A stretch of 64,000 nucleotides of DNA from Bacteroidales bacterium (GCA_030528715.1 JAUMYJ010000001.1:1-64000); one strand, 5' to 3'. Positions 19,401 through 27,999 are shown, counted from the stretch's first letter. A program made the numbers and translations. The notes: generated from the sequence alone by a model not told the origin.

Positions 19401-20035
19401 GCATCGGGGCTAATGGCACGTTTGCGGAAGGCGGTAATGGCCTCCGTAGGGATAAGTGGGCGCAAGGCCTCGCCATCCATTACCTCGATTTTTTGGATTT
19501 CGTGTGATGTGCGGAAGCCATCAAAGAAGTTGATAAAAGGCACACGTGTTTCGAGTGTAGCCAAGTGCGACACGGCCGAGAGGTCCATAACCTCTTGCAC
19601 CGAGTTGGTACACAACATGGCAAAGCCCGTTTGACGGCAGGCCATCACGTCGCTATGGTCACCGAAGATAGAGAGTGCGTGCGAGGCTACCGTACGCGCC
19701 GTCACGTGAAACACACATGGCAACAGCTCACCTGCAATCTTATACATATTAGGTATCATGAGCAGCAAACCTTGCGATGCTGTAAAGGTTGTAGTGAGCG
19801 CACCTGTTTGCAATGAGCCGTGCACTGCACCTGCGGCACCAGCCTCCGACTGCATTTCTTGCACGTGCACGGTGTCGCCAAAGAGGTTTTTTAGCCCTTT
19901 TTGCGACCAAGCGTCTACGTGGTCGGCTATGGGCGTAGATGGCGTAATAGGGTAGATAGCAGCTACCTCAGAAAACATGTAGGCTATATGGGCAGCAGCC
20001 TGACAACCATCACAAGTGATGAACTTTTTAGCCAT
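16430..20035 (-). CDS. nifJ: Pyruvate:ferredoxin (flavodoxin) oxidoreductase
   Basis: Oxidatively decarboxylates pyruvate to acetyl-CoA and CO2 while reducing ferredoxin. The 1201-residue homodimer-type enzyme has all domains in one chain. The N-terminal TPP-pyrimidine domain begins CDGCQAAAHIAYMFSE, and a CoA/transketolase C-like region is followed by the gamma domain. Two [4Fe-4S] motifs come next, CIQCNKCAFVCPHAC (about 687) and CLGCSNCTDVCPGF (about 745). The C-terminal TPP domain has GDGASYDIGYGG (about 970) and a further cluster supplied by CSGCGETPY and a distal Cys. It is consistent with anaerobic metabolism and feeds the Pta-AckA pathway encoded at 48-50 kb. Monocistronic. Confidence 0.97.
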   Translation of the reverse strand: MAKKFITCDGCQAAAHIAYMFSEVAAIYPITPSTPIADHVDAWSQKGLKNLFGDTVHVQEMQSEAGAAGAVHGSLQTGALTTTFTASQGLLLMIPNMYKIAGELLPCVFHVTARTVASHALSIFGDHSDVMACRQTGFAMLCTNSVQEVMDLSAVSHLATLETRVPFINFFDGFRTSHEIQKIEVMDGEALRPLIPTEAITAFRKRAISPDAPDARGMAENPETFFAHRESSNPYYDAVPEVVEKYMKEMSRITGRKYELFSYYGAEDAERVIVCMGSVSEAAREAIDHLMEKGEKVGLISVHLYRPFSKKHLFQAMPKTVKRIAVLDRTKEPGANGEPLFLDIKEAYYDAEERPLIVGGRYGLASADTTPVMLISVFENLALPMPKDRFTLGIVDDVTFTSLPMLPELALGGKGTFEAKFYGLGADGTVGANKNSIKIIGDNTDKYCQAYFSYDSKKSGGFTCSHLRFGDTPIRSTYQVKTPNFVACHVQAYLRMYDVMRGLQDGGTFLLNTVFEGETLVKNLPNNIKRYLAQHNITFYYINATRIAQEIGLGNRTNTILQSAFFRITNVIPIDLAIEQMKLFIEKSYSKKGQDVVDKNYQAVDRGGEYQILEVDPAWAMLEDEVIEKSPAPEHIALVHTINAQNGDLLPVSAFKDVVDGSWRQGTAAYEKRGVSPFVPEWNSENCIQCNKCAFVCPHACIRPFVMDANEAVAFDAASGGAPKLEVKVPAQLKGMDFRIQVGVLDCLGCSNCTDVCPGFKGNKALVMKPFETQKHQAENWDFLVNKVTNKAHLIDVTANPKNSQFAQPLFEFSGACSGCGETPYVKLVTQLFGDREMVANATGCSSIYSGSIPSTPYTTNAKGQGPAWANSLFEDFCEFGLGMELANKKMRQRIARILGEAKDTEHVSEAFREAAAQWIEGMNNVEASAEAAEKLIPMIEEGKAKGCPVCAQLSDLTQFLRKRSQWIIGGDGASYDIGYGGLDHVLASGENVNILVLDTEVYSNTGGQSSKSTPIAAVAQFAAGGKRIAKKDLGLMQATYGYIYVAQVAMGANHAQCLKAFREAEAYNGPSLIIAYSPCIAHGIKKGAMGRSQEEEAKAVECGYWHLWRYNPELEALGKNPFTLDSKEPNWSKFREYIEGEVRYLALQKAAPTEFNELYEEAERAARRRYQTYVRKQAEDWSLPIAEEATVTAEAATTEA

Positions 20036-20415
20036 AATCTTGTGTTTTGGAGAAAGAAAATTGTTATGTTATGTCGTTGATGTCCGTTTGCGGACTACGT
20101 CCTCAACCGCAGCACACAAGCCACACGAGTGATAGGCTGTGTACGTGGGCGTAAGCATAGTTCTATGAGCGCGCCTCTTGTCGTGCAAACAGGGTGAGAA
20201 TGGCAGTGCATACACGCGATACGATAAAAAACGAAATCCCTAGTAATTACGGGAGTGTAGCAGCTGCACATACGCCCTATGGGCAAGGCGGTTCTCATAG
20301 CGCAGACTCGTAGCACAGCACACAGCCAAGCTATTTGGCTATAAGTGTGGTGAGTTAAGCCTGTGGGCTATATCGCGAGACAAAAGCTAGCTAGCCTCTG
20401 GCCAAGCGCATGACG
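20036..20415. other. Noncoding stretch upstream of nifJ
   Basis: No gene, RNA family or consensus promoter stands out in these 380 bp. A short hairpin (GTCCG-TTTG-CGGAC) lies at 20082-20095. The nifJ promoter must be here, but I find no exact TAnnTTTG on the minus strand. Short reading frames on both strands lack any protein-like character. Confidence 0.5.
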
Positions 20416-21609
20416 TTAGCGCATAAAGCCAAAGAGCCAAATAGGTATCTCTTCCGTTACTCGATAGTCACCATCGGCAGCATAGCTCACATGGCGCAGA
20501 CCAGCGACTTGTTTTTTGCCGGTAAGGGGTGTTTCGCTCACACACAAGGCCTGACCATTGACGAGATAAGTGCCTTCGCGCTTATCTTTATAAATGATGT
20601 GCCCTTCTTCGCGAAAGCAGCTCATCAAGAAGGTTTCCATGAGCAGCTGTTCGGTCACATTGTTGGCGTAGATGGCGTGCAGCAAATTGGTGTTGTGCAG
20701 CATCACCAGGGCAGGCTTTTTGGGGAAAGCTTCGCCAGGCTTGTAAATCAAGCGAATGAGTCGTGCCTCCTCTAAGTTGCGCAGGTAGTTCATGACCGTA
20801 GCGCGTGAGGTTTTAATATCTTCGGCCAAGCGACTCACGTTAGGTGCAGCTGCACCATCTACCGCAAGAAGGTAGAGCAAGCGTTTAAGCTTGGGCAAAT
20901 ATTTCAGCTCTATTTGCTTTAAGAGCAGCACGTCTACCTCGAGCATCATATTGATAGATTTCAGCAATGTCTCAGTAAAGTCACGCTGTTCGAGATAGAA
21001 GGGGTAGTAGCCGTGATAGAGGTAATCGCGGAGATAGCCCCAAGGTTTCACCTTATCGAGTATGGTGCGTTGTATAGCCTCATGGTTATTGAGGATTTCG
21101 TCAAAGGTATAAGAAGGCAGTTCTTCGCCTATTTGTAGGCTCAGAAAGCTCCGAAACGATAGGCCGTGCAACGTATAGGTACGTCCTATGCGTTCGAGTT
21201 CGGGCATACGTTCTTCGTCAGGCACATCTACCGACGAGGTGGTGTACACCAGCTGCAAGTCGGGGTAGAGGGCATGACACTTACACAAGGCACGCTGCCA
21301 ATCGGGTAGCTTAAAGACTTGGTCTATGAGTAGGGCACGACCGCCAGAGCGCACAAAGTCGCCTGCAAAGTCGGCCAAGCCACGGCCTTGGAAGTAGAAG
21401 CTGTTCATGTTTACATACAGGCAATCGCGCTGGTCAAGGTTATACCGCTCGGCTGCTATCTGTCGCAGCACAACAGTCTTGCCCACGCCACGTGCCCCAC
21501 GAATGCCTATTACCTTCACACGCCAATCTATGCGGTCAAGCAACGACCGACGCACCGCATCGGTACCATGCTCTACCAAATAGGCATGCGACTGAAAAAA
21601 AGACTCCAT
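20416..21609 (-). CDS. AAA-family ATPase (AAA_14/DUF4143 type)
   Basis: ATP-binding protein of about 397 residues. Walker A is IRGARGVGKT and the Walker B-like segment is RALLIDQVFKL, where the usual Asp-Glu is Asp-Gln. A winged-helix-like region (SRLAEDIKTSRATVMNYLRNLEEARLI) follows, then a nuclease-fold-like DUF4143 region. Such ATPases are common as stand-alone genes in Bacteroidales, and their role is unclear. The start is placed at MESFFQSHAYLVEHG (21609), where family members begin; an in-frame ATG at 21618 and a GTG at 21639 are alternatives. No toxin or partner gene is adjacent. Monocistronic, with a -7 box at 21659-21666. Confidence 0.82.
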   Translation of the reverse strand: MESFFQSHAYLVEHGTDAVRRSLLDRIDWRVKVIGIRGARGVGKTVVLRQIAAERYNLDQRDCLYVNMNSFYFQGRGLADFAGDFVRSGGRALLIDQVFKLPDWQRALCKCHALYPDLQLVYTTSSVDVPDEERMPELERIGRTYTLHGLSFRSFLSLQIGEELPSYTFDEILNNHEAIQRTILDKVKPWGYLRDYLYHGYYPFYLEQRDFTETLLKSINMMLEVDVLLLKQIELKYLPKLKRLLYLLAVDGAAAPNVSRLAEDIKTSRATVMNYLRNLEEARLIRLIYKPGEAFPKKPALVMLHNTNLLHAIYANNVTEQLLMETFLMSCFREEGHIIYKDKREGTYLVNGQALCVSETPLTGKKQVAGLRHVSYAADGDYRVTEEIPIWLFGFMR

Positions 21610-21658
21610 GTAGGCCATAAACTCGCGACTAAAACGCACGTATGCACGTATTACCTTG

Positions 21659-21666
21659 CAAATATA
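21659..21666 (-). promoter_or_regulatory. -7 box of the AAA ATPase gene (TATATTTG)
   Basis: The minus strand reads TATATTTG. Transcription would start near 21652, within 45 nt of the start codons considered. Confidence 0.55.
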
Positions 21667-21834
21667 CTACGAATAATTGATTTTGCAAAGTATATGTAGC
21701 AGAAAATGATGCGTGATTTGCATTTTTTACACTTCAAGAGCTATCGTACGCACGATTTTCAAAACTTCGATACGATAGCGTAAGTGGCACGCAGTAGCTT
21801 TGCTAACGTAAGGTAAGCATAGGGTTAAGCCCTT

Positions 21835-21926
21835 AATTTTGCTTGACGACTTCGGTCGTTTGGCTAACGCCCTCAGACCTTTGTCCGAAGTCCTCAGCCA
21901 AACGGCCGAAGTCGTCAAGCAAAATT
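21835..21926. repeat. Long intergenic inverted repeat (31-bp arms)
   Basis: Arms 21835-21865 and 21896-21926 are complementary at 30 of 31 positions, the exception being a G-T type pair, with a 30-nt loop. The loop carries TTTGTCCGAAGTCCTCA (21880-21896), which recurs in reverse complement with one change at 35388-35404. It lies between the divergent ATPase and DUF438 genes, so it is not a simple 3'-end terminator for either. The rest of 21667-22129 holds only the DUF438 promoter region. Confidence 0.8.
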
Positions 21927-21997
21927 CTAGATAAGGATTGCGACAACCCACATTGTCACACAGATGACACTTGACTAGAAAAAGTGACTTATCTCGA

Positions 21998-22048
21998 CAC
22001 ATTTAGCCCAGCACATTTAGTCCATATATCGGTTTGTGAGTAATTTTG
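21998..22048 (+). promoter_or_regulatory. Promoter region of the DUF438 gene with tandem repeat
   Basis: TAATTTTG at 22041-22048 matches the -7 consensus. Just upstream, CACATTTAGCCCA (21998-22010) and CACATTTAGTCCA (22012-22024) are direct repeats with a 14-bp period, placed where a regulator would contact the promoter. A Crp/Fnr-like palindrome TGTCA-N6-TGACA lies further up at 21954-21969. The regulator is unknown. Confidence 0.5.
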
Positions 22049-22129
22049 CCTTAGTGCTTAGAGCTCGAACACTGCGGCCAAGCCTAGCACTAACAACGTT
22101 CATAAACTCCTATACAATCTATTCGACCT

Positions 22130-23824
22130 ATGACCGATACCTTTGAAATGAAGCAATACTTCCCCGCCATAGACGAGGCTAAGCTACAACGCATGTACAC
22201 CATTCGCAAAGCCTATGAGGCTGGCGAGTTGTCTCTCGAAGTAGCTCGCGAACAAATGCGCGCGCAAGTAGGTACAATCACTCCCGAAGAGTTTGCCTAT
22301 GCCGAGCAACGCTTTAACCCACCTGGCGATGCCGATGAGTGCCGTGCTGAAAACTTAAAAAACATTTTAGACGTGTTTGGCGACACACTCAAAATCGAGA
22401 TACCTCACCTACACGAAGCACACCCCATCACCACTTACTATCGCGAAGACCGCGCCATACGTGACGTTATCGCACGCATGAAGGTGCAGCAAACAAAAAC
22501 CTTCATAAAAAACCCTTGGCGTGAGCTAATGGACGCATTAGCGCAAATTCAAATACACTACACGCGTAAACAAAACCAACTCTACGCCTACTTAGAGCGC
22601 AAAGGTTTTAAGCACCCTAGTACCACCATGTGGAACTACGATGACCACAACCGCGATCTCATCAAAGCTGCACGTGCCCTCTTAGAAGCCGACCGCTACG
22701 ATGAATTTCTCGCTGCGCTACCACGCATCTACGAAGACGTGCTAGACCTTATCAGTAAGGAAGAAACCATACTGCTCCCCGTAGCATTACGCATGATTAG
22801 CGAGGAGGAGTTTCGTCAAATGCGCGCTGGCGACGATGAGATAGGCTACTGCCTCATTGAGCCCCCCGTAGGGTTCCGTCCCGAGGGTGAGAACACAGCG
22901 GTCAAAGCAGCCGACGATGAGCCACAAAGCGAAGGTTTTGCTGCTGAGCTACAAGCCCTACTTCGCAAATACCAGCCTCAAATAGCCGACTCCAGCACCG
23001 TACTTGATGTTGCCCAAGGCAAGCTCTCGCTCGACCAAGTCAACCTCATCTATCGCCATATGCCCGTAGACTTAGCCTTTGTAGACGAGCACGACCGCGT
23101 ACGTTTCTATACCGACACGAAGCATCGGGTATTCCCACGCAGTGCAGGTGTCATCGGCCGCGAAGTAAAGCATTGCCACCCACCCAAGAGTGTGCACGTG
23201 GTAGAGGAGATAATCGAGAAGTTTCGCTCGGGCGAGAAAGACTTTGTAGAGTTTTGGATTAACAAGCCTGGCGTGTTCATCTACATCACCTATACAGCCG
23301 TACGTGACAAAGATGGCACCTATCGTGGTGTACTAGAAATGATGCAAGACTGTACACGCATTCGTGGGTTAGAAGGTTCACGCACACTTTTACAATGGGA
23401 AGACGAGGAAATGCCTACACGCGACGCCAAAGCCCAGCTCAAAAAAATCAAAGCCAAAGTGCCACACAACACCGCACCAGATACCCCAGGCACCCAAACC
23501 ACAATAGCTGCCGACAAGACCAACACGCCAAGCGATGGCACACTGCCTAACAAGCTGGCTGACGAGGTAAAAAACTGCACATGTGGCATTGCTGAGCTAG
23601 AACTAACGGCCGATACCAAGATAAGTACCCTTATAGCCATGCAACCCCTATTACGCAACCGTTTGAAAGAAATACACCCAGACTTTGCAGCCGTAAACAA
23701 CCCCATCTTGTGGAACATCATGAAGCTCAAAGCCACCATAGGCAAAATGAGTGAACGCAGTGGCATGCCTGTAGACGAGCTTATCAGTAAGCTACGCACA
23801 CTCATCACTACAATAAGCAGCTAA
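22130..23824 (+). CDS. DUF438/hemerythrin-like/PAS/DUF1858 sensor-like protein
   Basis: A 564-residue cytoplasmic protein with no membrane segment. The N-terminal DUF438 region (about 10-80) is followed by a helical hemerythrin-like domain (about 85-230) containing HLHEAHPI, HYTRKQNQLYAYLE, DDHN and EEETILLP-type positions for metal-binding His and Glu. A PAS domain (about 300-410) with DLAFVDEHDRVRFYTDTKH and VFPRSAGVIGREVKHCHPPKS comes next. After a low-complexity linker rich in Thr and Pro, a C-terminal DUF1858 domain (about 490-560) begins LTADTKISTLIAMQP. The architecture suggests sensing of redox state, oxygen or nitric oxide. No output domain is visible and the role is inferred. Confidence 0.87.
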   Translation: MTDTFEMKQYFPAIDEAKLQRMYTIRKAYEAGELSLEVAREQMRAQVGTITPEEFAYAEQRFNPPGDADECRAENLKNILDVFGDTLKIEIPHLHEAHPITTYYREDRAIRDVIARMKVQQTKTFIKNPWRELMDALAQIQIHYTRKQNQLYAYLERKGFKHPSTTMWNYDDHNRDLIKAARALLEADRYDEFLAALPRIYEDVLDLISKEETILLPVALRMISEEEFRQMRAGDDEIGYCLIEPPVGFRPEGENTAVKAADDEPQSEGFAAELQALLRKYQPQIADSSTVLDVAQGKLSLDQVNLIYRHMPVDLAFVDEHDRVRFYTDTKHRVFPRSAGVIGREVKHCHPPKSVHVVEEIIEKFRSGEKDFVEFWINKPGVFIYITYTAVRDKDGTYRGVLEMMQDCTRIRGLEGSRTLLQWEDEEMPTRDAKAQLKKIKAKVPHNTAPDTPGTQTTIAADKTNTPSDGTLPNKLADEVKNCTCGIAELELTADTKISTLIAMQPLLRNRLKEIHPDFAAVNNPILWNIMKLKATIGKMSERSGMPVDELISKLRTLITTISS

Positions 23825-23842
23825 GAATAAACTACTGCCTAC

Positions 23843-23892
23843 ATACGTACTCGCCTGCTTGCACGAAATAATGCAAGCAGGCGAGTACGTAT
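23843..23892. terminator. Bidirectional terminator between DUF438 and ftsW
   Basis: A perfect 21-bp inverted repeat (23843-23863 and 23872-23892) with an 8-nt loop sits in the 81 bp between two convergent genes. The stem contains the GC-rich core CTCGCCTGC. It would end both the DUF438 transcript and the cell-division cluster. Confidence 0.88.
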
Positions 23893-23905
23893 AGCCATAA
23901 GACTA

Positions 23906-25315
23906 TCAAGCATCTAGCGCAGGAGCTGGTATAACGGTAGCAACCTCATCTCGTGCCTCGGCATGCTCAATAGCACGACGCGAAGATTTAGACTTTTGCT
24001 GCTCCTCATAGGCCATACGCATACGATTGTAGCGCACGATACTAAATAGCAAGCCAAAGAGCATACTATTGGCTAAAATAGAGCTACCACCATGACTAAT
24101 GATGGGCAGTGTTTGCCCCGTAATAGGCAAAACCCCCACGGCCACAAGTACATTGACCAATACTTGTAAGCCAATCGCTGTACCTATGCCCAAAGCTGTA
24201 TAAGCATGGTAGGGTGTAGTACATTGTTTAGCAATAGCGAAGCACTGGCGTACAAGCAAAGCATAAAGAAGCAATACAAACACAGCACCACCCATACCTA
24301 ACTCCTCAATAATGAGTGCAAAAATAAAATCGCTATAAGCCAAGCTGAGATAATCGCGCTGCTTAGAGTTACCAGGGCCTACACCTAGCCCTCCATTACT
24401 CAAAGCGATAGACAAGCGAGCGTATATCTCCTGTGAAGTCTTATCGTTTATATCAAGGTGTCTAGGGTTAGTCGGATAGTCACGCAGGTGGTTCACCACA
24501 CGATTATGCCACGTCGTAGCACGATTCATCAATTTGCTCACACCAATAGCCTCTTCCTCCATTGTAGTCGCTGTTTCGGCTACAAGTGCTACTTCATAAC
24601 GGTCGTCTACATAAGGCGAGAGACCCTCATTGCGATTGACATAAGCCGTACCAAGGTAGACTCCTCCTAGCATAAGCCCAGCTAGCGCGAAAATACCTAG
24701 CCACCTACCAGCTTTATTTTGCCACAAAAACTTAGCATCGGCATAATAAGCAAGTGCCAATGTAATCACGATGTAAAGTAGAGCCATCGATAAGTTGCTT
24801 GGAACTATCAAACCAATAGTTAGCACCACAGCGATCATTAAGATGAGACAAAGCATCTTAAAGTAGCTACTAGTTTGTTTATGCCCCTTAATATGAGCAA
24901 GCGTATGCGCTACAAAAGGGATATAAGCCACCTTAACAAACTCACTCGTCTGTATCTGGAAACCTAAAATAGATATCCAGCGGCGAGCACCATTTATCTC
25001 AGCTCCCCAGAGCCAGGTATAAAACAAAGCCACAATACCCAAAGCTACACCCAAAGACGCCAATAGCTTAAAGCGAGAAGCTGGCACATAGTCACCAATA
25101 ACCCAAGCCAATACAATACCAACAAACAACATCAAAGCATGATGCTGAAGGATTTCAAAGTGTGTTTTAGACGCTGTAACCTGCCCACTTGACGCACTAT
25201 ATACCTCAAAAAGAGAAACGGCACAGAGCAGAAAAAAAATCATCCAAAGCCCAACGTCTCGATAGGGCATCTTGTGGCCAAACCACTGGTGTATAGATGT
25301 GATAAAAGCAGGCAT
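23906..25315 (-). CDS. ftsW: Septal peptidoglycan polymerase FtsW (SEDS family)
   Basis: Polytopic SEDS glycosyltransferase that polymerises lipid II at the division site with FtsI. The 469-residue protein shows about ten hydrophobic segments and the SEDS signatures GAEINGARRWI and GNSKQRDYLSLAYSDFIFALIIEELG. PITGQTLPIISHGGSS near the C-terminus is the diagnostic SEDS motif. A periplasmic loop of about 75 residues lies between the two halves. Last gene of the cluster, 21 bp after murD and followed at once by the terminator; the usual next genes murG and murC are absent. Confidence 0.95.
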   Translation of the reverse strand: MPAFITSIHQWFGHKMPYRDVGLWMIFFLLCAVSLFEVYSASSGQVTASKTHFEILQHHALMLFVGIVLAWVIGDYVPASRFKLLASLGVALGIVALFYTWLWGAEINGARRWISILGFQIQTSEFVKVAYIPFVAHTLAHIKGHKQTSSYFKMLCLILMIAVVLTIGLIVPSNLSMALLYIVITLALAYYADAKFLWQNKAGRWLGIFALAGLMLGGVYLGTAYVNRNEGLSPYVDDRYEVALVAETATTMEEEAIGVSKLMNRATTWHNRVVNHLRDYPTNPRHLDINDKTSQEIYARLSIALSNGGLGVGPGNSKQRDYLSLAYSDFIFALIIEELGMGGAVFVLLLYALLVRQCFAIAKQCTTPYHAYTALGIGTAIGLQVLVNVLVAVGVLPITGQTLPIISHGGSSILANSMLFGLLFSIVRYNRMRMAYEEQQKSKSSRRAIEHAEARDEVATVIPAPALDA

Positions 25316-25336
25316 AAGAACAAAAAAGAAAGCACG

Positions 25337-26665
25337 TTATAGCTGAGCAGCCAACATCTTAAACTGACGACCCCGATCGGCCATACCTGTAAAAAGATCA
25401 AAGCTAGCACAACAAGGACTTAGCAATACTGTATCGCCCTCGTGAGCCAAATCACGACAAGCAGCTATACAAGCAGCCATGCTATGCGTACTGCGCATAG
25501 GGAGATTTAGAGGTCTAAAATAGGCCTCAAGTTTACTATTATCTACTCCTAAAAATACCACACCACGGCATTTCTGTATCACAAGGTCACGAATAGCATC
25601 GTAATCATTGCCCTTATCCAAGCCGCCAAGAATGAGTATGGTAGGAGTAGTCATGGCATCAAGTGCATAATAGCAGGCATCAACGTTGGTAGCCTTAGAG
25701 TCGTTTATATAATGCACTCCACCAAACGTACCTACTGGCTCTAAGCGATGCTCTACGGCCTGAAAGGTGCGTAGCCCTTGGGTCAGTGCAGCGGACGAGA
25801 TACCTACGGCACGCGCAGCAAGAGCAGCTGCGGCAGCGTTGCGCACATTGTGCTTGCCCTTGATGCTGATATCGGTCAAAGAGATTGTATAGCCATCGGC
25901 AAGCGTCAAGGAGCCATCGGCCACATAAGCGGTGGCAGCAGGCTGCGATAGCTCTGTAAAACTCTGATGTGTGGCTACTGGTATGTAGCGTGAAAGCTCG
26001 GCAGTGGTTATAGGGTCTTCATGCCAGTAAACAAAGGTATCCTCGGGCTGCTGATTGCGTAAGATGCGCAACTTCGAGTCGATATAACGCTGCATCTGAT
26101 AGGCGTAACGATCGAGGTGATCCGGAGTAATATTGAGCAATACAGCGACATGGCAGCGAAAGGCAAACATATCGTCAAGCTGAAAGGACGACAATTCGAG
26201 TACATAGGTATCAAACGTGGCACCCTCGGCCAATTGCAACGCTAAACTACGACCAATGTTGCCTGCTAGACCCACATTATATCCTGCTTGTTTGAGAATA
26301 TGATAAATGAGCGACGTTGTGGTAGTCTTACCATTGCTCCCCGTAATACCTATCATGCGTGCCGTAGTATAGCGACCTGCAAACTCTATCTCACTAATTA
26401 CGGAGATACCTGCTGAGCGCACAGCAGCTACCATAGGTGCCGTGTCAGGTATACCAGGGCTTTTGATTACCTCGTGAGCATTTAATATCAACTCGGCCGT
26501 ATGTCCACCTGACTCATAAGCCACGCCATAAGTGTCAAGCAGTGCCTGATAAGCAGGCTGAATACTACCACCATCACTTACAAAAACATCAAAGCCCTGC
26601 TTTTTGGCAAGGATAGCCGCGCCTACGCCACTCTCGGCTGCACCTAAAATAACAATACGTTCCAT
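25337..26665 (-). CDS. murD: UDP-N-acetylmuramoylalanine-D-glutamate ligase
   Basis: Adds D-Glu to UDP-MurNAc-L-Ala in the cytoplasm. The 442-residue protein begins with the dinucleotide-like fold IVILGAAESGVGAA, followed by the ATP-binding motif GITGSNGKTTTTSL and the central-domain motif NITPDHLDRY. The C-terminal Rossmann domain has INDSKATNVDA and ILILGGLDKGNDYD, and VLLSPCCASFD near the end is a MurD hallmark. It sits 16 bp downstream of mraY. Confidence 0.97.
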   Translation of the reverse strand: MERIVILGAAESGVGAAILAKKQGFDVFVSDGGSIQPAYQALLDTYGVAYESGGHTAELILNAHEVIKSPGIPDTAPMVAAVRSAGISVISEIEFAGRYTTARMIGITGSNGKTTTTSLIYHILKQAGYNVGLAGNIGRSLALQLAEGATFDTYVLELSSFQLDDMFAFRCHVAVLLNITPDHLDRYAYQMQRYIDSKLRILRNQQPEDTFVYWHEDPITTAELSRYIPVATHQSFTELSQPAATAYVADGSLTLADGYTISLTDISIKGKHNVRNAAAAALAARAVGISSAALTQGLRTFQAVEHRLEPVGTFGGVHYINDSKATNVDACYYALDAMTTPTILILGGLDKGNDYDAIRDLVIQKCRGVVFLGVDNSKLEAYFRPLNLPMRSTHSMAACIAACRDLAHEGDTVLLSPCCASFDLFTGMADRGRQFKMLAAQL

Positions 26666-26681
26666 ACTGTTTTAGAAAGAT

Positions 26682-27947
26682 TTAGCGAAGTTTTAGCGTA
26701 ATAATCGTTAGAGCAGCCAATAGCATGGTCGTAATCCAGAAACGCACTGTTATTTTAGACTCATGCCAAGCCCCACGAGGCCATTTGATAAGGTACTTAC
26801 ACTGAGGGTCAAGCTGAGAGGCGAGCGTGCGAAAAGAGTCGTGGATAGGTGCACGCTTAAATACACGCTGCACACGCCCACGGCGCTTACCCCACTTGAA
26901 ATAAGACGTTTGCAACAGCACACTTACGCTCTCAACTAAGAAGATGAAACACAAAACGGGTAAAAGCAATTCCTTGTGAGTAATCAAGGCGAGCACACCA
27001 ATAATACCACCAATAGCCAAACTCCCCGTATCGCCCATAAAGATCTGTGCAGGATAAGCATTGTACCACAAGAACCCAAGTAACGCACCAACAAACGCTG
27101 ATGTAAACACTACCAGCTCGTGTGCATGAGGGATATACATAATATTCAGATAGTGTGCAAACTCTATATGGCTAGACACATAAGCAAAAATCATCAACGC
27201 TAGCCCCACAATCGCAGAATTGCCTGCCGCCATGCCGTCCATGCCGTCGTTAAGATTAGTGCCATTGCTCAACGCCGTAACAATAAATATGCTTACCAGC
27301 ACAAATACCACCCAACCTGCTGCACGCTTATACTCACCTAGGAAGCTCACAAGCTCAGCATAGTCTAAGTTGTTGCTTTTGACAAATGGAATAGTCGTGA
27401 GCGTACTTTTGCTAGCTTCGGTTTTGTGTACGACGTGGCGCTCCGCACCACGTTCTATCTCAATATTTTCGTGTATCGTAGCCTGTGGGCTAAGGTAGAG
27501 TGTCAGTCCTACGACGAGGCCTATCGATACCTGTCCTACAATTTTGAAACGCCCTTTTAGCCCATCTTTATTGCGTCTAAATATCTTTATATAATCGTCT
27601 AAAAAGCCCAGTAGTCCCAACCACAGTGTAGTGCCTATCATTAAGAGCATATAGACATTATCGAGCTTGCCAAGCAATAGTGCTGGCAACAAGATTGCTA
27701 CGATAATGATGATACCACCCATTGAGGGAATACCTCTTTTGTCTACACCAAAGGGGTCTATATCCTCGCTGCGCTGTTGTTCGTAGATTTTGCGTTTGCG
27801 CATCCATTTGATAAAATATTGGCCAAACCATGCCGAAACAATCAAGGCCAACATAAAGGCCAAAAGCGAACGAAACGAAGTATAGTGCCAAAGGCGAGCC
27901 CAAGTTATGCCATAATCTTCTAAGGCCGTAAAGAAATGATAGAGCAT
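26682..27947 (-). CDS. mraY: Phospho-N-acetylmuramoyl-pentapeptide transferase
   Basis: Integral membrane enzyme that transfers phospho-MurNAc-pentapeptide to undecaprenyl phosphate, forming lipid I. The 421-residue protein has about ten transmembrane segments. Cytoplasmic catalytic motifs are visible: GIPSMGGIIII, GLLGFLDDYIK (the DD pair), NGTNLNDGMDGMA, and IFMGDTGSLAIGG. PIHDSFR precedes the C-terminal helices. An insertion of about 60 polar residues around 165-225 explains the length above the 360 of E. coli and is usual for Bacteroidota. 52 bp after murE. Confidence 0.97.
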   Translation of the reverse strand: MLYHFFTALEDYGITWARLWHYTSFRSLLAFMLALIVSAWFGQYFIKWMRKRKIYEQQRSEDIDPFGVDKRGIPSMGGIIIIVAILLPALLLGKLDNVYMLLMIGTTLWLGLLGFLDDYIKIFRRNKDGLKGRFKIVGQVSIGLVVGLTLYLSPQATIHENIEIERGAERHVVHKTEASKSTLTTIPFVKSNNLDYAELVSFLGEYKRAAGWVVFVLVSIFIVTALSNGTNLNDGMDGMAAGNSAIVGLALMIFAYVSSHIEFAHYLNIMYIPHAHELVVFTSAFVGALLGFLWYNAYPAQIFMGDTGSLAIGGIIGVLALITHKELLLPVLCFIFLVESVSVLLQTSYFKWGKRRGRVQRVFKRAPIHDSFRTLASQLDPQCKYLIKWPRGAWHESKITVRFWITTMLLAALTIITLKLR

Positions 27948-27999
27948 AGTTATTATTGTTTGTGCTATGTCACGTAATTAAAAGGGTATGTTGCTACGC

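Noticed and set aside
20095..20316. 73-codon frame upstream of nifJ
   Set aside because: No start context, no domain, Cys/Arg-rich random-looking sequence in the probable nifJ leader.
20416..21639. AAA ATPase as part of a defence island with DUF438
   Set aside because: The genes are divergent, separated by 500 bp, and no nuclease, transposase or other defence gene is near.
21727..22002. 91-codon open frame on the minus strand through the 21.8-kb hairpin
   Set aside because: Its middle is the translation of the inverted repeat itself, there is no promoter or ribosome-binding site, and it has no recognisable domain. Such frames arise from dispersed hairpin repeats.
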